Of a stretch of DNA of 64,000 bases, positions 1 to 11,165 are shown in pieces. The notes under the pieces were generated by a model that saw only the letters and a program-made list of their open reading frames with translations, made no database searches and was not told where the DNA came from. Origin of the DNA: Gavia stellata (Eukaryota; Chordata; Aves; Gaviiformes; Gaviidae). The position numbers and the translations under genes were made by a program. How positions within the stretch are numbered: the stretch's first letter is position 1; every line of letters begins with the position of its first letter. The stretch lies in contig NC_082612.1 in assembly GCF_030936135.1 (NCBI RefSeq), forward strand, positions 18,795,475 to 18,859,474. The letters run 5' to 3'.

Positions 1-3000
1 ACCAAAAAAACCACTCAGTGCTAGGCAATACTTCCCAACTCAGCTTGCCAGTCTTCGGAGAGCCGACTCGGTGCCTCACAGATATTGCAGCTCCAGTTCA
101 GATACACAGCCACCAAGAACCTGATAGGCCTCCGTCAGCCTTCCTACTTGTACACCAGCTGCCAAGTCGTGGCCGCATGGGAAGCTCCGGGAGCTGAGTT
201 AGACAACAGCCCCCGAGCACACAACACGTGTTCACAGAGCCAACAGATGCATCACAACTCAGCTTGTCTTCTTTCAGAGTAGTTTCACCATACTGAAGCA
301 AAAAAAAAAGTCCTAACTGGGTTAGGTCAACTGGAGGCCTGCACACAGCTAACTCCACTAAAACCCAAAACAGCATTTGCAGTCCTGGGAAGTGTCATTT
401 AAGTTCCGTCTCAGTCCAAAGAAGATTGCACCCAAGATTTTTCCAGCCTGAACAAAACTGAAATTTCCCCCTTGACTCTGCAACTGCTTATTTCTTGGCA
501 TTTTAGAGCTCTGAGCAGCAGACAAACAGGCTAAATCACCAGATCTAGTGTGCGGCTGCAGACAGCCCTTCCCCTGCCCTTGGGAAGGGTTGCCAGCCCA
601 CTGGGGTTAACCTGCTCTTTTCTAGTGGGTGGGCTGGGAGAATGAGATTGAAATAGGTGATAAAGTAAGTTCTGTTCCCCAACCAGTGTCAAACATTCCC
701 AGCAGCTCTCCTCCCTGCAAACCCCTGCAGAACCACACAGGCATCAGGAGACTTCCTCTCATTTCCAGCCCTGATGGGGCTGGAGCCAGTTTAACCTGTT
801 CTCAGGCCAAAATGCCTTCTTGACCTTCAGCTGACTCAGTTCCACACAGTGCTTTTAAATAGCCCTTCTACCTCCTACGTCAGGCTTCATTTTTACTGGG
901 TTAACGATTACAACCCCTTTGCCACCCCAAAGCCTGCCTGTGATGACAGAGTAGCCCTTCTGGCCTGGATTCTTCCTTTCCCTATGTGGCAGCTTTGCGA
1001 AGGGATGGAAAAGCTCAGCCAAAGAGGACTGACTTTGTGGCTCCCAATTATGCTTATTAATTCCTCCCCCCACAGGACTTAATCCTATTTCTAGGAATGC
1101 TGTTATAATAGGCATTTCCAAGACAGACAGGTGACCTGGCAGAAATGAGCTTGTATCAAAAGATCAGGATATTATCCTGTTCAAACCTTAACAACTTACT
1201 CTCCAGTCCTTAAGCAGTATCAAAGGCATACTTTGTTTTAACAGCATACAGATGGCCCTCGCTGGTCTGCACAGAAGGGACCCAGACCGATGCTAAACCA
1301 TGCAGTTTCCACCTCTCCCCTCCAAGAGAGCTGTGGGGCATTCAGGGATGGAGTTCCTTTTTGAAGGGTCAATATCCTGACTCATGACATTATCCCCACC
1401 GCATAACTTCCCACGAAGAGCCAGGACTGCTTACTATAGCAGGTCTCACTGAATCACAACCTACCCTGCCAATATATTCACTTGTTTCCTCAGTTCTGCT
1501 GCTGCTAAGGCAATAGCTGTTCCAGGAACTCATTTTAGCTGTAGGCGTAACTCAGTGCTTTCCAGCTACACATCATCCTTGGCGGTGCTATGGCCATAAA
1601 AGTTCTGGGAAATACCAAAATGAAACATTGTTCAAGGAAGAAACTATTCACAATACCTCCATTTCTACTACTAAATAGATTTGGGGGTACAAGCAGGCCA
1701 GCAAATACATTGACACAATCATTCTCTGACCAGACTTGAACCACTGTATTCAATGAATTAAAATCTCCGTAAGCAGCTAAGTCACATATTACATAGAAGA
1801 GAGGAACATACTTGGCTAATGGTCTCAGCCATACACACTAGCTGAGAAAGTAAGTCTTCATCTTCCAAATCCTCTCAAACAGGTAATCAAAACCTAGCAC
1901 TGCCACCTTTTGCTTTGCAAAACCTGGGAGAACAGTCTCTGTTTGGTGCTCAGAAAAAGCATGCAACACTCCCTTCACAACGCTCTTGCTACAGAAATTC
2001 TGCAGTTACAAGTTCATGCTAGACAGTGTCAAAACATTTGAGCCTCAGCATAGCCATTAGGACACAGGTTATAGAGACATGCCTTTGTAATGCTCAAAAG
2101 CTTGTAACATCCTACTGTACTGCAGTATCTTTTGACATTTTGCTATGCAAAGGAAGCAGCGGACTCTTCCCAAAGCAGAAATTGCAGGGTCCTGTAACCC
2201 AAGTAAGTTTCTACTGCTTAGATGCATTTACCTACCCTATTCAGAAAAGTACATTCCTGCTTCCGAAGTAGTCTGACCTTTGGTCCACGGGTTCATCTAA
2301 CTCCAGAAAGCTGTAGTACTCCACGTGGGAGATGGGGGGGACAGGGACAAAGAGAAAGACTGGAGAAGATAGTTGCCTTTGCCCTCTACCCATGCCTTCC
2401 CAGGAGGTGGGAGCACCGCCACAAGCTTGACACCAGCATGGCATCTTGTACAAAGGCTGCACAGAGCATTCCAGGGGACAGCTGACTTGTGCTCCACAAG
2501 TCAATAGCTGAGACAGTTTTACTTTTGGTGCCAGATCTCCCAGGGGATTTAAGCATGCTTCATAAGACCAGCAAGGAGACCAGCTCCCCCTTCTTGGCCC
2601 AGAGCCTTTGAGCATTCATAAGGGCCCATGTCCACCAGGTGCTACAGCAAACCTGTTTTAAGCCCTCTATGTCAGCTTTCTTCTTCCCTCAAATCCATAT
2701 TTCCAAAAACTATGCATGTCCCAGCAACCAAGCAGCAAGACATTTTTACTTAACTCTACTTAATCTAATCCTTCCACCTATTCTCAGGCACCTGAAATAA
2801 AGGCACTATCATCAAAGCCAAAATTTGAACTTTGATCAAGTGAAAAGCTTGTTTATATCCACTTTGGAAAACACCACATGCAGCAACGTGAGTAACTTCC
2901 CTTCCTTCCTGCTAGCTAGGGATTTGCACCATCCATCGCTGTTTCAGCCGGTTCCCATGCTAAAGAGCAGCTTTATGTGACAAAGAGCTACGACAATGTA

Positions 3001-6000
3001 AGCTGAGCCATCCCACAGAGGGGAAAATAATGTGTTTGTGTATTAGAGATCAAAGCATGAAACAAATTATAAGCCATAGCCTCCGTTCTACTCAGTAAAT
3101 GAGCAAAAAGCAGACGGGTAGGTCATTTGGATTTATCACTTACTAGTAACTGACACAAATCTAAATGGCTTCTCACAGCTTGCGAGCTGGTGCTGAGCAG
3201 GCAGTCTCGAGTACCTTAGTGCAGACCTAAGTCTTTAGCAGGGATTCCTGAAGCAGTTTTGGGGAATGAGTATAAAACACCAGGCTCCTGAACAGATTAA
3301 AAGCAGTTCTGCAGCTGGGGCTACTCACTGAACTAACACTAAGTTAGAAAGCAGTACAATCATAGAAACTACATGAACACCACCACAGGTGTGATTTTGA
3401 AATTTTGGTATTCCAACTGCTCAGGACAAAGTGGCTTGGATGCTTTAATCACACAAGGCACAGTCTGAAGACACCACACTAGGCAAGGAAAACATATCAA
3501 CCTTTCCCTGAGAAGGTTTTCCTCCTCATCGGAAAAGCTTCTAATTTATCAGTACCTTAAAAAAACCAAACACACAGCCTATGCAAAATGGCCAAAAGAT
3601 CTATTTCACTTATGAATCACTAAGCAATTCCCACATATATAAGTGCTGCATACGTCTTGAGAAAGATTCAGTTAGACCTCAGAGGCAAAAAAAAAAAAAA
3701 AAAAAAAATCACACATTATTTACAGGAGACGTCAAAAAAACCTTATCTCCAGATAAGATAGTTGCCAAACTATCTCCAAAGCCAAGCTTGAACATCTTGT
3801 TTCATGAAAGCACATCTAGAGATACTTTGTTAGGATCTATCACAAGTCAAGTTATTAGGAACACTTCAGGGACTTCCCCTGTTTCCCTAACAGATGGAGC
3901 TTTGCCTTTCACCCCGTTTATCACCTTTACATCACCTCAAACACAATGTTTGACGATTATTTGTTAGAGGAGAGAATTACTGACGATGACTGAAATGGAG
4001 TTAGTCATATGGAATTAGATCACTGGCGTTCTTTTTTAAAAGCACTGCCAGGTCATGTTCAGAGCAAAAGTTTACACGCTAGTTTAGGTGAACACTCCTC
4101 CTCGGAGGCTCTCCAAGCCTCAATAATAACAGAAAGATTTCATACCACCTCCCACACAATGGTACGTTGTTTAACACAACAAAATCTGCATGTCAATTAT
4201 TGGGTTGGTTTGTATGAGGAGGAGAGGAAAACACCACCAAGAGGAGCAACCATTTCCGAGTGAGGGCAAAAGGTCCTCTGTGGTCTCCCATGCCATCTTT
4301 TCCTCATTCTGATGGGACATCCTTGTCATCACCTCCAAGCAGCTTTCCAAACTCTTCTGCACATCTGAGTTGTACAGCAAGTCCTTCTTGGTGGACAGGT
4401 ATCCAGAGAACAACAGAGAGTCCAGCTTTACAGGAAAACACCAAGGGCATCAGCAACAGAAATGCCAAGCAGCTTCTTTTACACCAGCTTCACAAACTGT
4501 TACTTTAAGGTAAGCTCTGAATACAGCTGCTGTTATTTTTAACAGCATTTACTTATCAACAGTATCAGAAATCCCAGCGTTCTCACACTGAGAAATTGAA
4601 AGCACTTTCAGATCAGGGTTGTTGACCAGAAAGTTGCCGTGTTAATTAGTGATACAACCCCAGCAGAGGGTAACCCTCAGCTCTGCCAACCTTATTTTTG
4701 TGCAAGGAGCCTTGATTATTAAATCTGTGGAAAACATACATAACAGCCTTCACAGAACTGGGGTCTAGGTTAATACAGCCCAGGGATTTACTTCAAGATT
4801 ATGCAGCAGATTTGCTAAAATACTATTCTGAAAGCCAGTCCAAGCCCTGTAAACAAGGGTGCATCATTCACATGAGGCGCACCTCCAAGACATGCTTCTT
4901 GTTAAGATCTGGGCTGGCAGCCTTCAGAGTTACTCTCTCACTTCAGAGCCCTCCATTTCTACTCTGCCTGGCAGTCCTTGAAGGATACCAATTACACAGA
5001 GGCCTTCATTGACACTGCGCAATGACATTAGTCAGCAAAGCTTGCTTCAGAGGACAGTGAGTTAAAGAGGAAACAGCCAAAACCCCACAATGATTCACTT
5101 ACGTATTAGCCCACACATTCTCCTTTTCCCTTCCCCGCCCTTATACCCAGCACCACATGCAATTCTGATGGTGGTTCATGGGAAGAAACTGCAGCCTGAT
5201 GTACTTCGGACAGGACACAACAGCCCAGCCCACCTACCCTGCACAGCCACGGCCTACGGTTTGACCACAGGCACCAACAGGTCCCTTCCGCCTCCCTCCC
5301 CCCGCCCCCCCCCCCAGGTATACGATTCTCAAATTTAAGTCCATTCACATTGCCAGGGTCATCTGCAATGCAAGTACCTTCAGTTTTACCTCCTAGCTAC
5401 CGAATAATGTTACACTCTTGTCTAGCAAAAGTACATTCCCTGCAGGGCAGCATAAAAAGCTATTAGAAATTGCATCTGTTGCAAGGGGCTGCTATTAAAC
5501 CCAGATGGATCAGTTACAGGATGTGAAAAATACCTACGACTTCAAGGATCTGTTGTGCATTACAGAGCAACCAGCAAAACCAACCACCCAAGAAATGCTT
5601 TCTCTGCTAACTGCAAGCACCACAATCAAAGAGCCTCAAGAGATCGAGGAGGGGGAGGGGGAGGGTGCATTCAAAGCGCTTGCAGACATCAACAAACCAT
5701 GAGCCTAAAATACACAATAAGGTGATGTTAATTTATAGCCGGGCTGTTTCTTAACACAAGTGGGACCTAATAACTTCACTTCCCTCACTCTGGCTCTTTT
5801 CTTAATATTTCACAATAACACACACCACACAGTTTAGAAAGACAGGAAATGTTTTCCCATTAGAAAGAGCAAGCAGGGCAGTCTGCACAAGCGCTGCTGA
5901 CAAGTCAACCCTACTGTCTCGGGGAGCTAGGCACACGCCAAAGAAAACAGCAAACTGGAAAAAAACATATTGGAATTAGTTCTTAACAAGGTGAGCTGCA

Positions 6001-9000
6001 ATCTGTCATGCAGAGAATCATCACTCAGGGGGCTCATCACTACTGCCAAATATATAGGCATACAGTCTAAACTAGTCCTCCAGATTTTCTACAAACTGAT
6101 GGAATTAGAGAAACAGATTGCTCTGTGGTATTGGCTGCTCCATGGGCCTTAATGAAAGATAAATCACTTTCTGAAAGGCTGGATTTCTCCACTGCTTGGA
6201 GCTCAAATAGCATGCTTGCAGGTACCTTATCAACCCCAACTCATAGTAGAGCTTATAAAAGAGGCAATGGACTAAGACAAATGAAAAGTGAGACCAAGAG
6301 GTAAAGACACACTAAACTTAAAATTGGAAGCTATCTGACAATGTTTAAAAACAAACAGGGAGAAATGCAGCACGCTGTGATGATCGCAGAGGCAGTCCCC
6401 AGCATTCCAGCAATAGGAAAGATTTCTGTGGCAAGTGATTTCACAGCGTCAGCATGGCAGGTGACTAGCCCAGACTAGCTCCTCATAGGAGCAAACAGCT
6501 GCTGGAGATGCTTTTGTAGCAGTAATTCAACTTTTTTTTAAAAAAAAACATGCTAACGTGATGACAGAGGTCCTTCTATTAACACTGAAAGGGAAGCCAC
6601 AGGCAGAAGAAAGTGAGCAGTTTCCTAAAAGTTTGCGTAGTGTGGTAAGGCAATTCAGAAACATGTTAATGTACTTTAAGAAATACCTACATGATGGGGA
6701 AAGCAGGTTTTCTAATAGCAAGCACTCTGCCTGCTGTACTGCATTCCTCTGGCATTAGCATAGCTAGTCATGCTTTTCTGCTCTTTTTCCCCCTTATCAC
6801 ATAGAAAAAAACCATAATCACATAGGAAAAAATATATACTTCACATAAAGCTAGTCAGCCCTAGTGCAGTACTTAAGGGTCAAATGCAACCCACAACACA
6901 ACCCAACACAAGTACATCCTCAACACTGCTGTCTGTACATGCTACATTTTGCTTGGAAGCATGTGCCTTGCTGAGGCAGCCCAGCATAGAGAAAAAGCTA
7001 TTGTGCACCAACTGATTGCCACTGTCAGTAATGTCAGATAGTCAAAGTGCAAGAACACTTTGTTCTTTAAAGGAGCTTTTCCCCTTCCTTTTCTTGGACC
7101 ATGCTCGCAGCACCAGGAACAAGCTTCTGCCCTCCTGAAACAAGCAGGAACAGATTTATTTTTATTGGCAGGAAAAAATTCAAGCACAAGTCCAGCATCA
7201 TCCTCAGCTCGCTCCATACCCCAGCCTAGATGACAACTGAACACCACAGACTCACTTTTATATGCCTTGTTTCATCTGACATGACAGCAGATATGAGCAA
7301 CTTTGTATTCAGCTGGGGTGCAGAAACAGCCACCACTTTGCAGACGGTTCCTGGGATCTACTCTGTCAAAGAGGCAACAAAGGCATCAGCAGCAGTGCCG
7401 TCCTGCAGGCCCAAGAGCCCACCCTCCTGCAAAGTAACAGGGGAGACCGCCTGGGAGATCCAGGGCTGGAAGCCAAAGAGGAAGCTTAAGGAAGCCATTA
7501 CATTAAACACTGTGCTGGAAAAGGTCTCAGCCATCGGAGACTGCAGCATCCTATGACTCAACATAGCCACAAAACAGACTACTGCTTCTCAGCAGAAAGC
7601 CTGCGTACTCAATTCAACAACCCAGGAAGTTTCAGACACCCAGCCAACTGCACAAGGCTAGCAGCTATGTATTTAACACTTTCCGTTGTTACCATGATTT
7701 TTGGCAGGGAAAAGTCAGGTGCAAGAACACATATCTTCAGGGGCTCTTGCAGGCGGTGCTCGGAACTGGCTGGCAGACTATCAGCCTGTCTCTGTCAGGC
7801 TGCTGACCAAGACAGGCTTGTGAGCCAAGGAACAGGAGACATTTCACAACAGAACACTTTCTTTCAGGGATTGTCCCCATGCAGGTGTTCTGAGGGCATA
7901 AAGAATTCACAGGCAAAGCAAGGCCAAGTTCAGATAAGTGGATTGAGCTTCTTCACTCTCCTGCAGCAAGTCCAACTTCGCAGATTCTTCTCAGAACACC
8001 TCCCAATTTGTCATTGGCTTTGGCTTCTTTTTAATATGTATAATATTTATATACAATATAAATACGTATTAATATAATATATTTTTAATACAATGAATGG
8101 CATGTAATTCCAGAAAGTGTTTCATGCAAAAGTAACGGCAACTCTCAAGATAAGCTCTTTGGCATCAGAAGAGCTCTTACTCTTAGCCTAAAAAGTCACC
8201 ATCATCGATACGCCGTCAGCTGCTTCTCCACACTTCTGCCCAAGACATTTTGAGTCACCTCTTGTCACAACATTTGATGACACTAAAAAATAATGATTAA
8301 TGATCTGAGAATAAAGAACATAAATCGTGTTTAATCACAGGTAAAGGCAAGTCATCCACACAAGACTATCTTACTAGGCCATCTAGATTGCTCCCTCAGG
8401 CCAGTGTGACCTTCACCTCCTCAGCTTCTGCTATCCAAACTTTTTTTTTCCAGTAACAACTGCATCTTCTACCCTTAAACAGGTTATCCTCATACCATTC
8501 AGGGCCCCAGAAAGTACTTCAAGCAGGTTCATTCTCACCAAAAGCCTTAAAACATTTTATCTTAAGAGGCATTTAACAGGTACTATTTTTATTAGCCGAC
8601 CACCAAGGATCCTGAAGGCACTGAAGTACATGTGCAAGGTTTGACTGAAAACCTCAGAAAATAAGATGAAATTAGACAAGACCTACTTTCCATAGTCACA
8701 TACTGATGTAATTGCCACAGACTGTACCTTGCACCATTTACTTTTCGTCCCTACAATTGTTGTTGGGTTCGGTTCCCCCCCTCCTTGGAAAAAGCGTAAT
8801 AAAGATTTAAACCAGATCGTTTCCACTAGCCATTTTAAAATAGCCTTCCTCACCACTACTACGAGCTTCAGAGGGAACGTTTTCACACACATACGAACCA
8901 CGTCCCGTCCAGAAAGCAGTTCTTTTGCGAGAACCTCACTTTCCCAGACAATGTGGGGGAAGATGGCGACTGAGGGGATGGACACGCTCGACTTGGATAG

Positions 9001-9810
9001 GAGTCCGTGTCTCTTGAGCATCAGCACTCCTGGCACTTGCCGTCGCAGGCGCTGGGCACGCTGCCAGACATTTATACCCTCCGAGAGCATAACCCCACAC
9101 CATTTCTCTCAAGCTGACACCAAGCCGAGACAACCGCGCCCAGGACATGGTACAGCCTTAGGTAACAAGGTTTATTTCACGCTCCTGCGGGTTCAAGGAG
9201 CACACGCCAGAGACTGCACAACCACTGAATTCATACAGATTTAGATTTCTGCCTACGGGTTTGAACGCCAAAACCGCAAATGGACACAGACGATGCCAGA
9301 CAGGACATAGCCTACCCCCTCTCCTCCACTGCCCTCCCTCCCCAAGGCAGGTCGGGGGGGACAGACGCTTCTCTGGGCTCCCCAGCCCTGCGCAGAGCCT
9401 CAGGGGAGGGAAAAGCCGTCCCCATCCCCTCACGCCCTCCCGCGCCGGGGACCCTCCGCCGCCCAGGGCACGGCTGGAGGCGGCGGCGGAGCAGTTGGGC
9501 TTCCTCCGGCCGGAGGGAGCCGTGCCCGGCCGGCGGGGCCCGCCAGGTCTCCTCAGGACGAGGCACAAATGTGCCGGCGCCACTGGGCAAAGGGGCGCTG
9601 CCGGAGAGGCGCAGCCCGGGCCGGGGGAAGGGGGGGCAGGCCCAGCCCTCCCGGGGTGCCCCCCTCCTCACGCCGGCCCCGGGGGACACCTCAGCGGGGG
9701 CGCCATTTTGGAGTCCCTCAGGGCGGGCGGACAAACCCCGCGGGCCGCCTCCAACCCCCCGCGCGTGCGAGGGAGGGCGCCGGGCTGAGGGGACGGCGGC
9801 TCCCGCCTAC
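1..9810 (-). other. Probable intron 1 of GPAT3 copy B (no exon found)
   Basis: This stretch follows the exon 1 donor on the minus strand. I searched both strands by eye for the conserved acyltransferase blocks (SSEELVSWNLL, NHTSP, FERSEMKDRH, FPEGTC) and for an exon like copy A's WATLQIEEGVKK, and found none. Open frames here are short and lack family features. It holds a 22-base A run at 3687-3708, a C-rich tract near 5291-5315 and a mildly CpG-enriched patch at about 8750-9140. Copy A's intron 1 is about 6.3 kb, so a long first intron is plausible. Confidence 0.6.
3687..3708. repeat. 22-base poly(A) tract
   Basis: An uninterrupted run of 22 A on the plus strand. No LINE or SINE body was recognised next to it, so it is a simple homopolymer. 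Confidence 0.9.
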
Positions 9811-9954
9811 CTCCAGCGTCTTCATCAGGACCCACATATAGGCCTCGGAGATACCCAGCGAAAGGCCCAGCGCCGAGGGCACCACGATGAGGGCGAGAAC
9901 CAGCGCCAGCCACACCGCGCCCACCCGCGCCACCGCCGACCCCACGTCCTCCAT
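9811..9954 (-). CDS. GPAT3: GPAT3-family gene copy B, first coding exon (gene continues past left edge)
   Basis: This exon encodes 48 residues starting MEDVGSAVARVG, with a hydrophobic segment at about residues 14-34, then SLGISEAYM and VLMKTLE, and ends in phase 0 at a GAG|GTAGGC donor. The pattern matches the start of glycerol-3-phosphate acyltransferase 3, an ER membrane enzyme that acylates glycerol-3-phosphate in triacylglycerol synthesis. The ATG lies in a CpG island, as expected for a first exon. The complete copy A lies at higher coordinates on the same strand and has its own equivalent exon, so this exon cannot belong to copy A. It must start a second, tandem gene running left. I could not find exon 2 or any acyltransferase motif between 1 and 9810, so the rest is off-window or absent. 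An orphan exon left by partial duplication is possible. The symbol marks the family; which copy is the true orthologue is undecided. Confidence 0.82.
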
Positions 9955-9970
9955 CGCGGGCAGCGCCCGA

Positions 9971-9989
9971 CGCCGCCGCCGCCGCCGCC
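9971..9989 (-). repeat. CGG/CCG trinucleotide run upstream of GPAT3 copy B ATG
   Basis: About six CCG units on the plus strand read as CGG on the sense (minus) strand. They lie roughly 17-35 bases before the ATG, so they probably fall in the 5' UTR. Confidence 0.8.
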
Positions 9990-10552
9990 AGTGAGAGGGC
10001 GGGCGCTGCCACCCGCCGCCCTAAAGCTCCGCGGCCGCCCCCGGCCCGCCCCGGGGGCCGGGCAAGGGCGGTGGCGGGGCTGGCAGCACCGCCCCGCCGC
10101 TGCATGAGGTCCAAGGGGGTCCAAGGCATTTTATGGAAGGGGAACAGAGGGTGCTCCTTCCCGCACACATCCTTCTGGAAGCACAGGGCTAGGGAGATGG
10201 GGCTTCGCCTTGGGAGGTGATGCTTGGGGGGCGGGAAGCAGCTAAAAACAGGCCTCGTCCCCGCTAAAAACTCCTGGTGTAGGAAAAAACGGCTCCTAGG
10301 GAGGTGGACGGGAGGGCGGCAGCATTGCCAGCGCGTACTGTGGTGCTTCATGGCGGGTACGTGGGCAGGGAAAGCCCTAGGAAGCCCGAAAATAGCAGCT
10401 CGGGAAGTAAGAAGGAAAACTGGGAAAAGTTCCTGGATTTATGAATAGTACAGTAGATAAAGACAGCTAGAAAAACCAAAAGGGACAAGGTCTGCACTTC
10501 AACCACCATCATGCCTGGTCCGCCTGTGTAGTGTCTCCTGCCTTGAGCTGGA

Positions 10553-10609
10553 AAGAGGGATTCCCTGAGGGAAGAGGGATTCCCTGAGGGAAGAGGGATT
10601 CCCTGAGGG
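10553..10609. repeat. 19-bp tandem repeat, three copies
   Basis: The unit AAGAGGGATTCCCTGAGGG repeats three times without interruption, starting at 10,553, 10,572 and 10,591. It lies about 450 bp outside the copy B CpG island. Each unit contains the imperfect palindrome GGGATTCCCTG. The minus-strand open frame encoding PLPSGNPS-like repeats across it is a by-product. Confidence 0.9.
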
Positions 10610-11037
10610 ACTGGCCCCGAGGGTACCCAGCCGGGTACCGGGCACGCATCAAGAGAAACAAATCTTCGTGGAAAATGGCTAGAGGAGGGTTTATCCGCCC
10701 GGGCCTGTGCACGGCAGTCATATAGCACTTGGCATGACACAATCTATAGCAAGAAAGCAGTGTTAGCAGAAAGAGGCTGAAGTAGGAGAGGGATGGCAGC
10801 CTTGCCGAAGCATCCTAGGGGAAGGGAAGAACATTTTCCTCCAGGAAAAAGGCCTTCAACCTAACGTCTGCATGCATCTTTCCTAGGCGTTTTCCTAGAA
10901 AAGGGACATTTGATTTCCCTCTCCATATTCAAGAGGTCAGAAATGTATCTAAGAGCCAAGCACTTAGGATCCAAGGAAAAACCTGAATTAGACTCCAAGA
11001 CCTTAAGAACTATTTCCAGGAGAGTCATGTGGACAAG

Positions 11038-11165
11038 GGCGTTGGATTCTGGCTCCTATTTTTGGCTCTGGCACTGCATCATCTTGGACAAGTCTTTTCT
11101 GCTCTCGGCATCTCACCTCTCCTCCCACTCTTTGCCTCATCTAGTTGGATAACTTCTCTGAGGCA
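11038..11165 (+). mobile_element. Possible ancient MIR/CORE-type SINE relic
   Basis: The order TTCTGGCTC...GGCTCTGGCACTG...CTTGGACAAGTC...CTCTCGGCATCTCA...TGCCTCATCT...GGATAA follows the well-known MIR core, in which CTTGGGCAAGTC is followed by CTCTGGGCCTCAG and CCTCATCTGTAAAATGGGATAA. Divergence is high, as expected for an old element. The family was assigned by eye only, and an amniote AmnSINE-type element is an alternative. Confidence 0.45.

Larger units (their letters stand above)
9290..10110. promoter_or_regulatory. CpG island and promoter of GPAT3 copy B
   Basis: Very GC-rich sequence dense in CpG surrounds the first coding exon. GC-box-like cores (CCGCCCC and its complement) occur around 10,060-10,100, on the upstream side for a minus-strand gene. 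A (CCG)n run at 9971-9989 lies just upstream of the ATG. A YY1-like GCGCCATTTTGGA sits near 9700-9713 inside the start of intron 1. Long overlapping open frames on both strands here arise from base composition. The transcription start cannot be fixed by reading. Confidence 0.75.

Noticed and set aside
590-640. Minus-strand CAG|TGGGCTGG as a possible GPAT3 copy B exon 2 acceptor
   Set aside because: The translation that follows (WAGNPSQGQGKG) lacks the basic/acidic WATxxIEEG pattern and has no fitting donor.
1505-1545. Minus-strand SSWNS codons that recall the GPAT3 SWNLL motif
   Set aside because: Similarity stops after five residues on both sides, so it was not taken as a copy B exon.
7553-8077. 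174-codon open frame on the plus strand
   Set aside because: Composition is ordinary, no domain is recognisable, and it ends in AT-rich simple sequence. It lies in the presumed intron 1 of GPAT3 copy B.
8683-9244. Overlapping 135-codon minus and 171-codon plus open frames
   Set aside because: No recognisable domain. They overlap antiparallel in CpG-enriched DNA, where stops are rarer.
9811-9954. The copy B start exon as an alternative first exon of copy A
   Set aside because: It lies downstream of copy A's last exon on the same strand, so ordinary splicing cannot join them. Copy A has its own matching start exon at 38,520-38,675.
9261-10351. Long overlapping open frames on both strands (up to 275 codons) around 9.3-10.3 kb
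   Set aside because: They overlap in several frames, are rich in Pro, Arg, Gly and Ala, and coincide with the CpG island. Only the 9811-9954 minus segment matches a known family.
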